The notes: generated by a model not told the origin, from the sequence alone. Positions 1 through 5,920 are shown, counted from the first letter of the stretch. The stretch is DNA of 11,980 nucleotides from Selenomonas sp. AE3005 (GCF_905233635.1 NZ_CAJODG010000057.1:1-11980), one strand, 5' to 3'. Numbers and translations are program-made.

Positions 1-21
1 TCCCTCTAAGAAGATTATACC

Positions 22-50
22 AAACAAAGGAGAGTCGCACCTTTGTTTTT
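22..50 (+). terminator. Rho-independent terminator of a gene ending left of the window
   Basis: A 9-bp stem (22-30 pairing with 40-48) closes a 9-nt loop and runs directly into a T-rich tract (42-50, broken by one G). An in-frame TAA at 7-9 could be the stop of the upstream + strand gene it serves. Its position makes a TTG at 43 an unlikely start for the next gene. Confidence 0.6.
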
Positions 51-96
51 CATTCCTATTTGTGCCGCCAGCGACAGCGGCGGAATGGAGTTTGTT

Positions 97-300
97 ATGG
101 AATTAAGTGAACTGTGCTTCGAAGATAGAACAGCAGCTAAGCGTGATGCTGAAATTCGTAATGATTGGTCTGCAGCTTTAGGTTCTGGAAAAAGAATAGA
201 AGATATATCTGCAGACATTGACTGGGCTTTTACGGACGAAGATATTAAGGAATTGGCATGGCTGCACAAAGAGTGTATACATCGAAAGAAAATCGAGTAG
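97..300 (+). CDS. Small hypothetical protein (67 aa), possibly truncated
   Basis: I do not recognise this protein. It is short, mostly helical in character, acidic in the middle and basic at the end (KKIE), with no signal peptide or membrane segment. ATG 97 is chosen because GGAG (87-90) lies 6 bases upstream. Earlier in-frame starts (TTG 43, ATG 85) fall in or near the upstream terminator or lack a Shine-Dalgarno. The same frame stays open after the TAG stop (298-300) for 23 more codons to a TAA at 370-372, and this extension ends in a protein-like stretch (AFDLKDGRYIEYF). The gene may therefore be a longer protein cut by a nonsense mutation. It lies beside another orphan small gene, a setting common for immunity or accessory proteins, but nothing in the sequence proves that role. 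Confidence 0.45.
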   Translation: MELSELCFEDRTAAKRDAEIRNDWSAALGSGKRIEDISADIDWAFTDEDIKELAWLHKECIHRKKIE

Positions 301-395
301 CTTCTAATAGAATGTAATTTGATTTCTGTAGCATTTGACCTTAAAGATGGAAGATACATCGAATACTTCTAAGAATAGTTGAGGGGGAATAATGT

Positions 396-770
396 GTGAT
401 TATAAGCATAAATCGTGATGGTGTCTGCATGGGTGATGATGCCATGGAACACCGGAGAGAAATTACTATAGATGATAATGCAACAGCCCGTGATTTGCTG
501 AATAAGTTGCTGGAAATTGACTATCTGCCGGATCTTACCGATGCCATTTGGTATACATGGAGCTCTGATGCCCGCTGCCTTATAGCATGGTCTTGCAAGA
601 AGAAAAAAGTCATAGCTGAGGTGCGAGATAAACTACTTGAAAAAGATAATAGCAAGTCAGAGTATTACTTCCTTCATCTTTTGAAACAGGATTTGCAGCT
701 CCTCAAGGAATATATAAAAGAAACACCTGGCATTTGGTATGACAAAGATTACTTTGGTGGTCGCTTATAA
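396..770 (+). CDS. Hypothetical protein (124 aa), orphan accessory gene
   Basis: This is a soluble acidic protein that I cannot assign to a family. It has a helical segment near residues 30-43 (ARDLLNKLLEID), a Trp-rich hydrophobic strand-like core (AIWYTWSSDARCLIAWSC, about residues 50-67), a basic patch (KKKK) and a helical C-terminal half ending in an aromatic tail (WYDKDYFGGRL). There is no signal peptide or transmembrane segment. The start is GTG 396, preceded by GAGGGGG (381-387) at 8 bases. An ATG at 393 is in another frame and stops after eight codons. Small size, lack of relatives I can recall and location in decayed mobile DNA resemble orphan immunity genes of polymorphic toxin loci, but this is only inference. 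The nearest terminator is about 100 bases downstream. Confidence 0.55.
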   Translation: MIISINRDGVCMGDDAMEHRREITIDDNATARDLLNKLLEIDYLPDLTDAIWYTWSSDARCLIAWSCKKKKVIAEVRDKLLEKDNSKSEYYFLHLLKQDLQLLKEYIKETPGIWYDKDYFGGRL

Positions 771-799
771 GTGGTGGTCGATGAATGGGAGAGTAGCAA

Positions 800-865
800 T
801 TGGAAGAACTGTTAGCAATAAAGGTAAAACCACGAAATGGTGGAGATATAGATTATCAAGTATAA
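800..865 (+). other. Short open stretch, possible gene-end fragment before a terminator
   Basis: A TTG-initiated 21-codon frame (MEELLAIKVKPRNGGDIDYQV) has GGGAGAG about 6 bases upstream and stops 5 bases before the terminator stem. In another frame the stretch from 771 reads VVVDEWESSNWKNC. The two could be pieces of one frameshifted gene tail that once used this terminator. No family was recognised. Confidence 0.2.
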
Positions 866-870
866 AAAGA

Positions 871-914
871 AAAATGCCTGAGCACGTAAATCTCTACATG
901 CTCAGGCATTTTTT
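871..914 (+). terminator. Strong Rho-independent terminator
   Basis: A perfect 14-bp inverted repeat (871-884 with 899-912) around a 14-nt loop is followed by TTTTTT (909-914). The A-rich flank on the left (about 864-874) means it could also work on the - strand. It ends the transcription unit that includes the gene at 396-770. Confidence 0.85.
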
Positions 915-976
915 AGAATCGCACAAAGCCCGAGTGTATGAAAAAATCTCTGTAAATTAACTTTCCCCGAAAATAT

Positions 977-1019
977 AAGGTCTTCTATGATAAACTATAA
1001 TCAAATCATAGGAGGCCTT
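977..1019 (+). promoter_or_regulatory. Hairpin that buries a Shine-Dalgarno (leader of a lost gene)
   Basis: Bases 977-991 pair with 1005-1019 over 15 positions with only two G-U pairs, around a 13-nt loop. The right arm contains GGAGG (1011-1015), an ideal ribosome site 9 bases before ATG 1025. That ATG now reads only 20 codons. Such ribosome-site masking is known for insertion-sequence transposase genes, where it blocks expression from read-through transcripts. This looks like the leader of a vanished gene joined to the ATPase remnant. The short T tract after the stem (1018-1021) means a weak terminator is an alternative. Confidence 0.5.
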
Positions 1020-1820
1020 TTATCATGGCAAGACCCCCTCTCATTCAAGGAATACTACGGGGCCTGCGGTCTGTCGGCCAATCATAGCTTGCAGGAAATC
1101 TATGAGCATTATATCTCCGACAGTTCCTTTCCTTATACAATGCAGCTGGAGGGCAGGCAGCAGGATATATCGGAATACTTGGCGGGCATTTATAACACGG
1201 TTATTCTGAAGGACGTAGTGGGAAGGCTTCACATTGCCGACGTAAAAATGCTGGAAAGCATTGTCAAATACCTGTTTGCCAACGTTGGCAGCCTGCTCTC
1301 TGTCAAGAAAATTGCTGACGCTATGACCAGTGCCGGGCGGAAAATCGACGGCAAGACCGTGGAACGCTACCTGAAAGGCTTGCAGGACAGTTGCCTAATC
1401 TATCCGGCAGAACGCTTTGACATCCGTGGCAAGGAACTTCTAAAGATAAACCCCAAATATTACGTGGTCGATGCAGCCATCCGTTACCTAAAGGTAGGCA
1501 GACACGGTCAGGATACGGGCCATATCTTGGAAAACACCGTATATCTGGAGCTCCTGCGCCGGGGCTACAAGGTATACGTGGGCTCCATGACCGGCGGCGA
1601 AGTAGACTTCGTGACCAAGGATGCCCAGGACCGTCTGGCCTATTATCAGGTGTCTGAGTCCACGCTTCAGCCAGAGGTGATGGAGCGTGAGCTGAAGCTG
1701 CTCCAGAAGATTAAGGATAACTACCCCAAGTATCTCCTGACACTTGATGAGGTCAATGCCACGGCTGACTACGATGGGATACAAAAGAAAAATGTTTTGA
1801 AGTGGCTGCTTGAGGGATAA
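987..1820 (+). pseudogene. C-terminal remnant of an AAA/DUF4143-type ATP-binding protein
   Basis: From about residue 17 (PLSFKEYY, position 1035 onward) the translation follows the C-terminal two thirds of the AAA_14/DUF4143 ATPases. It includes the linker with YLAGIYNTVILKDVV, a winged-helix-like region near residues 90-140 (VGSLLSVKKIADAM, GKTVERYL), and a PD-(D/E)XK-like C-terminal domain (ILENTVYLELLRRGY, then GGEVDFV and YYQVS). Intact relatives are around 400 residues and begin with a Walker A ATPase domain, which is wholly absent here. The first 15 or so residues come from an unrelated leader that contains a hairpin. AAGG lies 6 bases before ATG 987, so a 277-aa protein might still be made, but without ATPase activity. 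Family members are often toxin-antitoxin-like or defence-associated orphans. Downstream it abuts IS21 debris. Confidence 0.8.
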
Positions 1821-1857
1821 ATCTGTCAGAGTACATAATGGTCATTTCTCCTCTTAG

Positions 1858-2088
1858 CCAATTGTTGTAGAAGGCTGTCGTGGGCAACTCCTTCATCTTG
1901 CAGACAAACATGGGGCAGGGAATCTTGAGAATGCCTGCAGACAGGCACTGTCATTTTCATCCCACCCAAGTTACAAAGGAATTAAGAACCTGTTGGCAAC
2001 GCAGAGGCCACAGGAATCGGATGTTCCAAGGCCACATGGCTTAACAAGAGGAGCTGCTTACTTTGCGAGGAGGAAGGACAATGACTGA
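1858..2088 (+). pseudogene. istA: IstA transposase, C-terminal fragment (IS21 family)
   Basis: The frame from 1858 (just after a TAG at 1855-1857) to the TGA at 2086-2088 encodes about 76 residues matching the tail of IS21 transposases: a helical unit (GCRGQLLHLADKHGAGN, ENACRQAL), the HPSYKGIKNLL motif and the closing HGLTRGAAYFARRKDND, equivalent to the RGA-x-Y-[FY] end of IstA. The catalytic DDE core and the N-terminal HTH are absent. The reading frame upstream of 1855 is open back to about 1819 but not recognisable. No start codon or ribosome site serves this fragment. Confidence 0.75.
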
Positions 2089-2262
2089 CCAGAGCACCAT
2101 ACCCCCAAACTTCTCATACTGGATGAATGGTTGCTGGAGCGTCCTACCGAAAATGAATGCCACGATATACCAGATCTCATCTACAAACGCCGTCGCCAAT
2201 CCTCAACGATACAGCGGTTAGCCAGCCAATCCTGCTCTCAATGGGTGTGTAAAATCACTTGA
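2081..2262 (+). pseudogene. istB: IstB helper ATPase, internally deleted remnant
   Basis: ATG 2081 overlaps the istA stop (ATGACTGA), as in intact IS21 elements, and begins MTDQSTI. After about 2102 the IstB sequence resumes in a different frame (2107-2262). That frame reads KLLILDEWLLERPTEN, which matches the Walker B region of IstB, followed by DLIYKRRRQSSTI, equivalent to the RY..RSTI segment. The Walker A part, roughly the first 100 residues or more, has been deleted, and the C-terminus degenerates to a TGA at 2260-2262. The gene is clearly dead. Confidence 0.75.
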
Positions 2263-2267
2263 TAAAT

Positions 2268-2768
2268 TTATGGAACTATTTCTATCTCGAGATGTTCTGC
2301 TTTTTTGCGATTACGCCAACGACGTTGTCTTCGCTCTTTTTTCTTAAATGCTCTGACCGGGCCCACATCGTATTCTATGTAATTTTCAAGAACTTCATTA
2401 TAAAAATTCACTACAATTTCCCCACCAAAGAATGCATATTTGCTTTCCCATTATGCTACATGTTTTTCCATAAACATAACGATGTACTTCTTGAATATTG
2501 AGGTATCAAATCTGATACGATGGCAACATACTTTATTATCCCATGTTTGCCTAATATACAATTTGCTCGTACCAAGACCGAAATATGTGAAATGTATATC
2601 TAAATCTCCATACTTTTTGGTAGGAAAGAAGGATGCCAATTCATAAACCATCCATGAATAGTCCGCTAGTTTTAAGTCTGTTGTTAGTCTATCATCATCC
2701 CATGGAGTTCTCTCTAATGCAAATTCAGTTAAATCATCATCATAAGGAATAGGTTTTAGTTTTTCCAT
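2268..2768 (-). pseudogene. Third paralogue of an unknown tandem family, broken by an in-frame stop
   Basis: As it stands the frame from ATG 2768 stops at a TAA (2453-2451) after about 105 residues. Read past that stop, it continues in the same frame (WESKYAFFGGEIVVNFYNEVL) to a TAA at 2268-2270. This continuation lines up without gaps with the next paralogue (WRGEYAFGGLEEVVNFYNAVL), and the stop falls exactly where that paralogue has His. A nonsense change is therefore the simplest explanation. The extra tail is strongly basic (KKKERRQRRWRNRKK). ATG 2768 is preferred over ATG 2774 because GGAGG then sits 7 bases upstream. The family pattern is PIPYD near the N-terminus, a TK-x-YG motif in the middle and FD-x-x-IF-x-x-YI before the break. 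Function is unknown. The 3' end is 5 bases from the IS21 debris. Confidence 0.7.
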
Positions 2769-2792
2769 AGTCATGCCTCCACATAAGAAAAA

Positions 2793-3230
2793 TCATTCAC
2801 TGTCAAACATTTTTTGAAGTGTTGGGTTTTCTACTGTATCACGAGCAGTAAGAACGGCGTTATAGAAATTCACCACTTCTTCTAGTCCTCCGAATGCATA
2901 CTCACCTCTCCAGTGATGAATGTGTTTTTTGATATATATGATAATATGCTTCAAAAATATATCTTTATTAAATTCATAAACAAAAGTTTTCCACTGGGTT
3001 TTCACTTGCATATAAGCAGTTCCCACATACATAAACTTAACATTAAGCTTACAATATGCTTTGGTCGGCAAACAGGATGATAGAGTATATGTCATCCTAT
3101 CACGACCTTCGATAACAAGCATACTATCAAACAAATAATATTTATCCCACAAATTAAATGCTGAATGCTCTTCATCATAAGGAATAGCTTTTAATATTGG
3201 CTCATATTCCCCGAGTTGTTTTTCTGTCAT
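2793..3230 (-). CDS. Unknown tandem-family protein, second paralogue (145 aa)
   Basis: This is the middle of three related - strand genes. It shares with them the N-terminal PIxYD-type motif (here KAIPYDEEH, near residue 15), a central YTLSS-x-x-x-TKAY stretch followed by VKFMYVGT, the FNKDIFLKHIIIYIKKH segment and the C-terminal EYAFGGLEEVVNFYNAVLT block. It looks like a soluble mixed alpha/beta protein with no signal peptide or membrane helix. ATG 3230 is preceded by GGTGGTG at 7 bases. It follows the first paralogue after 46 bases and is 24 bases upstream of the third, so the three are probably cotranscribed. I do not recognise the family. Clusters of diverged small paralogues are typical of immunity or decoy gene arrays, but no partner toxin is present. 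Confidence 0.7.
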   Translation of the reverse strand: MTEKQLGEYEPILKAIPYDEEHSAFNLWDKYYLFDSMLVIEGRDRMTYTLSSCLPTKAYCKLNVKFMYVGTAYMQVKTQWKTFVYEFNKDIFLKHIIIYIKKHIHHWRGEYAFGGLEEVVNFYNAVLTARDTVENPTLQKMFDSE

Positions 3231-3276
3231 GTGACATCACCACCAAATTTTCACTGACATTTTTGCAAAAGGTGCT

Positions 3277-3729
3277 TCAATGCCTCTTGTTTATCTTACT
3301 ACCTTCATATCTTGTCTTTGCAGAAGTAAGTACTGCATTATAAAAATCTACCACATCTTCCGTGCCATCAAATATATACTCTTCACACAAATTTCTCATG
3401 TTTTTTCGAAGAATTCTTATGATATATTCTTCAAATAAATCTGTATCAAATTGGAAAGAATGTATGCTTTTTTCAGTTTCTACTTCCATGTCGCTAGAAA
3501 CCGTCCCACAATATTCAAACCTTATTTTCAGTTCTCCATATTCTTTAGTTGTCATCTCCGCCAAAAGAGTATACTGACACCAGTCATAGTCATTGAGAAC
3601 AAGTTTTATATTAGATATGTCAATATAATGCTTCAAGTCGCTAGGAGATAGCTTTTTATCATATATGATTGGCTCCAGCTCTTCTTCATACCCTAATATT
3701 ACTTTCTTAGCCGCTTTCTTCTTTGACAC
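3277..3729 (-). CDS. Unknown tandem-family protein, first paralogue (150 aa)
   Basis: This is the promoter-proximal member of the trio. The start is GTG 3729 with AAAGGGGG about 7 bases upstream. A lysine-rich N-terminus (MSKKKAAKK) precedes the shared core: LEPIIYD near residue 19, LVLNDYDWCQYTL, TTKEYGELKIRFEYCGT, FQFDTDLFEEYII and EEYIFDGTEDVVDFYNAVLTS. It is soluble by appearance and of unknown function. It is visibly AT-rich compared with the operon in the right half of the window, suggesting acquired DNA. A terminator-type hairpin (3767-3806) lies just upstream, so the trio must have its own promoter in the few tens of bases between hairpin and start, or rely on read-through. No convincing -10/-35 pair was found there. 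Confidence 0.7.
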   Translation of the reverse strand: MSKKKAAKKVILGYEEELEPIIYDKKLSPSDLKHYIDISNIKLVLNDYDWCQYTLLAEMTTKEYGELKIRFEYCGTVSSDMEVETEKSIHSFQFDTDLFEEYIIRILRKNMRNLCEEYIFDGTEDVVDFYNAVLTSAKTRYEGSKINKRH

Positions 3730-3766
3730 AATAGCACCCCCTTTGACGTATCCAAGATATTGTTAA

Positions 3767-3811
3767 AAACGCTGCTGCATATCAATTGCTTGATGCAGCA
3801 GCGTTTGTTTT
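3767..3811. terminator. Bidirectional hairpin terminator
   Basis: A perfect 14-bp inverted repeat (3767-3780 with 3793-3806) surrounds a 12-nt loop. T-rich runs lie on both outer sides: TTTGTTTTT on the + strand, and GTTTTTAAC reading leftward on the - strand. On the - strand it would end transcripts from the HTH/coiled-coil pair before the paralogue trio. Confidence 0.8.
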
Positions 3812-4146
3812 TATAATAGGGTGGACAAGCTGCCAGCCTGCGAGACAGCCACGACATGGATGATGCCTAAAACTCCTGTTGCAGGATTTCACTGGGGCTG
3901 CTAATCATATACCGCAGCAGCCCCTCTTTGAACGTTGAGCCTTGAGCTTTATATGGAAAGAACGTTAAGCGTTAAGCTGTACCCTTTGAACGGTAACCTT
4001 TAAGCTTTTCCGAAATTTAAGAGCACTTAGCTCTTTTCCATATCTTCACATGCTTTTTCCGCAAGCATGAAGCGTCATCCAATCACCATAGCATTACTAT
4101 GGTTTTAGCTGATTCGGCAGCTTATCCAGAACCTTTGGATAGTGCC
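3807..4146. other. Gene-free stretch rich in hairpins
   Basis: No credible gene was seen. The stretch holds a 9-bp hairpin (3894-3902 with 3916-3924), the heptamer repeats at 3930-4005, a small hairpin at about 4019-4036 (AAGAGC/GCTCTT), one at 4049-4069 (CATGCTT/AAGCATG) and one at 4086-4102 (CCATAG/CTATGG followed by TTTT on the + strand). It lies between the end of the coiled-coil gene and the paralogue trio. It could be a structured 3' leader or RNA, or relic mobile DNA. Confidence 0.5.
3930..4005. repeat. Three imperfect 18-bp direct repeats built from 7-bp units
   Basis: Copies begin at 3930, 3960 and 3988, each starting GAAC followed by two heptamers of the form GTTAAGC. The middle copy is the cleanest (GAACGTTAAGCGTTAAGC). 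The first has G for A in both heptamers, and the third has drifted most. Spacing is 30 and 28 bases, roughly three helical turns. They resemble iterons, or the short heptanucleotide repeats that expand in some bacterial intergenic regions. Confidence 0.6.
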
Positions 4147-4848
4147 CTACTTGACCTCAGTCAAGTCGAGCTCTATGGTTGTCAAGGCATTTTGCTCGGA
4201 AAGTATGGCGTCGGACTCTGTACGGAAAGCCTCAATCTCATTCTCCAATGCCTTGATTTTGTCTGCAATCTTCAGTGGGTCGATGATACGTGGGTCTTTT
4301 TGCTCATGAAGCATCTTGGAGGTTGCTTCTATCAAAGACTTCGCCGTGGCATCCGTCTCCTCAGCTTCCCGCTTCTTTCCGGCAAGGGTGCGAACGTATT
4401 GGCTGACCTCTTCATCAACCCGCTCCTGCATATCGTCAAAATCACGTTGGGCTGCACCATAGTCGTTCTTCATCTTCGATAACAGCTTGGCCTTGAAGCC
4501 AGGTTTGCCAGCTCTGCCATAGACCGTGTCAACAAGCTCAATAATCTCAGCTACGGTCAATGCCTGACCTGCAATATCCACCTTGCGGAGTTCTGTTCCA
4601 GGCGTAACTCCTGCATTGCTTCGGATAACAGCAGCCTTGATTTTCGTATAGTTGGAGATGAGTGCTGTAATGCGGTCATAGTGAGCCTGGATGTCACGCT
4701 GGATATCCTTAACCGCTATTCCGCTGACCACGTCCTCCTGCCCTCGGGCAACCCGAACCCACAGGATTTCTTTATCAGACAGTTCCCTCTCAATGCGTGC
4801 CTTAGTCGTCTTTAACATGGCCAATGCCCGGTGTACACTGTATTTCAT
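4147..4848 (-). CDS. Coiled-coil protein of unknown function (233 aa), partner of the HTH gene
   Basis: The protein is almost entirely charged helix, with long Pro-poor stretches suited to coiled coil at about residues 1-70 (VHRALAMLKTTKARIEREL), 115-170 (DDMQERVDEEVSQYVRTL) and 195-225. Between them is a compact segment with TVAEIIELVD. It ends with ILSEQNALTTIELD. I recall similar proteins of about 220-240 residues starting with a VHRAL-type motif and ending SESNAxTxIEI, annotated only as hypothetical in plasmids, phages and accessory islands, so this appears to be a real conserved family without an assigned role. It has no signal peptide, membrane segment or catalytic motif. ATG 4848 has GGGAGG 9 bases upstream. 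The gene lies 113 bases downstream of the HTH gene on the same strand. Confidence 0.65.
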   Translation of the reverse strand: MKYSVHRALAMLKTTKARIERELSDKEILWVRVARGQEDVVSGIAVKDIQRDIQAHYDRITALISNYTKIKAAVIRSNAGVTPGTELRKVDIAGQALTVAEIIELVDTVYGRAGKPGFKAKLLSKMKNDYGAAQRDFDDMQERVDEEVSQYVRTLAGKKREAEETDATAKSLIEATSKMLHEQKDPRIIDPLKIADKIKALENEIEAFRTESDAILSEQNALTTIELDLTEVK

Positions 4849-4927
4849 GATGATACGCCTCCCTCATCTTCCAAATCTGTCTTGCCTGTTTTCTACAATA
4901 CACAGTCTACAACAGGCTGCTCACCTA

Positions 4928-4950
4928 AAGGTTGCCTGTCAGGCAACCTT
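4928..4950. promoter_or_regulatory. Hairpin between the HTH and coiled-coil genes
   Basis: The 23-base near-perfect palindrome forms a 9-bp stem (AAGGTTGCC/GGCAACCTT) with a 5-nt loop, 11 bases past the HTH stop on the - strand. It lacks a T run in the - direction. It is therefore more likely an RNA-processing or attenuation element, or a protein-binding palindrome, than a full terminator. Confidence 0.45.
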
Positions 4951-4961
4951 CAAAAATTTTT

Positions 4962-5489
4962 CTAGTCCTTGGTTTTTCGCCAGTTTGTCAGAGTTTTATG
5001 GCCACGCAAATCAAGCTGGTTGTTGATTCTATCAATGTTGTAGACGCCTTTTTTGATATAGAACTCAACAATCAGGTCGCTCTCGCTGCTGTGGGATATG
5101 GAATACCCAGCCCTACGCAACAGGTCTGTGGTTTCCTTCAAATCCAGATGCAGGGCAATTGCAAAGGCCAGAGCCGTCTCTTTTGTAGGATGGTACTCCT
5201 TATCCGACTTGATTTTGGAGAAGTGTGTTTTTGTTATCCCAGCTTTGGTATATATTTCTGAAGCCTTGCGACCCTTTGCCTCAATAAGCTCCAACAGCTT
5301 CTCCGAAAAGGTAACCTCCAGACTTTTTAACAGAAACTCCAATGCCCATTTTGCTCCGCCTGCACTTGGGCCGGCAGCATGCTGCACGTCGATACCAAAG
5401 AAATCCCTGAGTTTTATTCCCTCAGGGCGTAGATGCTTCCGAATATATATGTCCAGTTCCCGACTTAGCAAATCGTTTTCTCTAACCAT
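4962..5489 (-). CDS. HTH-domain regulator-like protein (175 aa)
   Basis: Residues about 60-130 form an XRE-like helix-turn-helix region: VTFSEKLLELIEAKG, SEIYTKAGITKTHFSKIKS, a HPTKETALAFAIALHLDL helix pair and DLLRRAGYSIS. It is followed by a conserved-looking tail (DLIVEFYIKKGVYNIDRIN). I recall this exact arrangement, including the closing LIVEYFI and IFEIN-type motif, as a module found alone or attached to macro or vWA-type proteins in accessory and defence-like loci. The first 50 residues are a separate helical region ending in a Gly/Ala-rich linker. ATG 5489 has AAGGG 9 bases upstream. TTG 5498 with GAGG at 6 bases is a realistic alternative that adds three residues. It is divergent from the small gene at 5644 and probably cotranscribed with the coiled-coil gene. 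It may bind DNA, but its target is unknown. Confidence 0.7.
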   Translation of the reverse strand: MVRENDLLSRELDIYIRKHLRPEGIKLRDFFGIDVQHAAGPSAGGAKWALEFLLKSLEVTFSEKLLELIEAKGRKASEIYTKAGITKTHFSKIKSDKEYHPTKETALAFAIALHLDLKETTDLLRRAGYSISHSSESDLIVEFYIKKGVYNIDRINNQLDLRGHKTLTNWRKTKD

Positions 5490-5608
5490 CCTGCTCAACC
5501 CTTACCTCTTACTACCGAAAGCCTGCTTCCTCTTACTCTTAAGAACTCTATTCGCTATCACACAAAAATATCCTCTTAGCAAGAAACATCTTTCGTCAGC
5601 CAAAAGCA

Positions 5609-5637
5609 TTGACAATTCAATGTGAGTGCGATAAATT
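5609..5637 (+). promoter_or_regulatory. Sigma-70-type promoter for the small gene at 5644
   Basis: TTGACA (5609-5614), an exact -35 consensus, is 17 bases from TAAATT (5632-5637), which matches four of six -10 positions. The expected transcription start, 6-7 bases past the -10, falls on or next to the ATG at 5644. Confidence 0.6.
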
Positions 5638-5643
5638 TTACCC

Positions 5644-5913
5644 ATGAAAACAAAAATTCAAACCACCATCATAGAACAGAATAAGTCATATCTCGATACC
5701 CTCCGAGCTATCGAGGACAACCTGCTTACCACCTATGGCTGCCTGTTGCCCTCTGGGGAAGTTACAGTCACCCTTATCCTGCCGTGGACCAAAGAGGGTG
5801 TTCTTGGCGAACTCAAGCGGCAGGGGAAGATTCTGACGTGGAAGTTGGATAAGGAATATGAGGACGGCAACAATCGCCGCTACCTTATCACGCTGGATGC
5901 AGACAAGATATGA
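5644..5913 (+). CDS. Small protein resembling a stand-alone HflX C-terminal domain (89 aa)
   Basis: Residues about 20-85 (RAIEDNLLTTY, then VTVTLILPWTKEGVLGELKRQGKIL and YEDGNNRRYLITL) resemble the C-terminal domain of the ribosome-associated GTPase HflX, where a helix is followed by a strand with LLPY-x-x-G, a helix ending HxxGxVL and a final strand pair. The GTPase G motifs are absent, and a stop (TAA 5632-5634) lies just upstream in frame, so this is not simply the 3' end of a longer frame here. It may be a free domain that competes at the ribosome, a relic, or an unrelated protein of similar shape. No Shine-Dalgarno precedes ATG 5644; the promoter position suggests a leaderless message. 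The gene ends 7 bases before a terminator stem and is divergent from the HTH gene. Confidence 0.5.
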   Translation: MKTKIQTTIIEQNKSYLDTLRAIEDNLLTTYGCLLPSGEVTVTLILPWTKEGVLGELKRQGKILTWKLDKEYEDGNNRRYLITLDADKI

Positions 5914-5920
5914 ATACGGC

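Larger units (their letters stand above)
1858..2262 (+). mobile_element. Decayed IS21-family insertion sequence (istA end plus istB pieces)
   Basis: The stretch encodes, in the IS21 order istA then istB, the C-terminus of the transposase followed directly by an overlapping istB start and then the istB C-terminal region in another frame. The istA front and most of istB are missing. I could not identify terminal inverted repeats or a target duplication. It lies between the ATPase remnant and the paralogue cluster, so IS-driven deletion probably shaped both neighbours. Confidence 0.75.

Noticed and set aside
43..96. TTG 43 as start of the first gene, with AGGAG upstream
   Set aside because: Both the apparent ribosome site and the start are parts of a terminator hairpin and its T run; ATG 97 has its own ribosome site.
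739..960. 73-codon + strand frame
   Set aside because: It runs straight through the strong terminator at 871-914 and overlaps the better-supported gene at 396-770.
3930..4005. Possible CRISPR-like array
   Set aside because: Only three imperfect 18-bp units, spacers of 10-12 bases and no cas genes.
4099..4482. 127-codon + strand frame opposite the coiled-coil gene
   Set aside because: It is antisense to a better gene, has no ribosome site and no recognisable motif.
5098..5625. 175-codon + strand frame opposite the HTH gene
   Set aside because: It mirrors the HTH coding region, whose protein has clear domain structure; the + frame has low-complexity Ser/Leu content.
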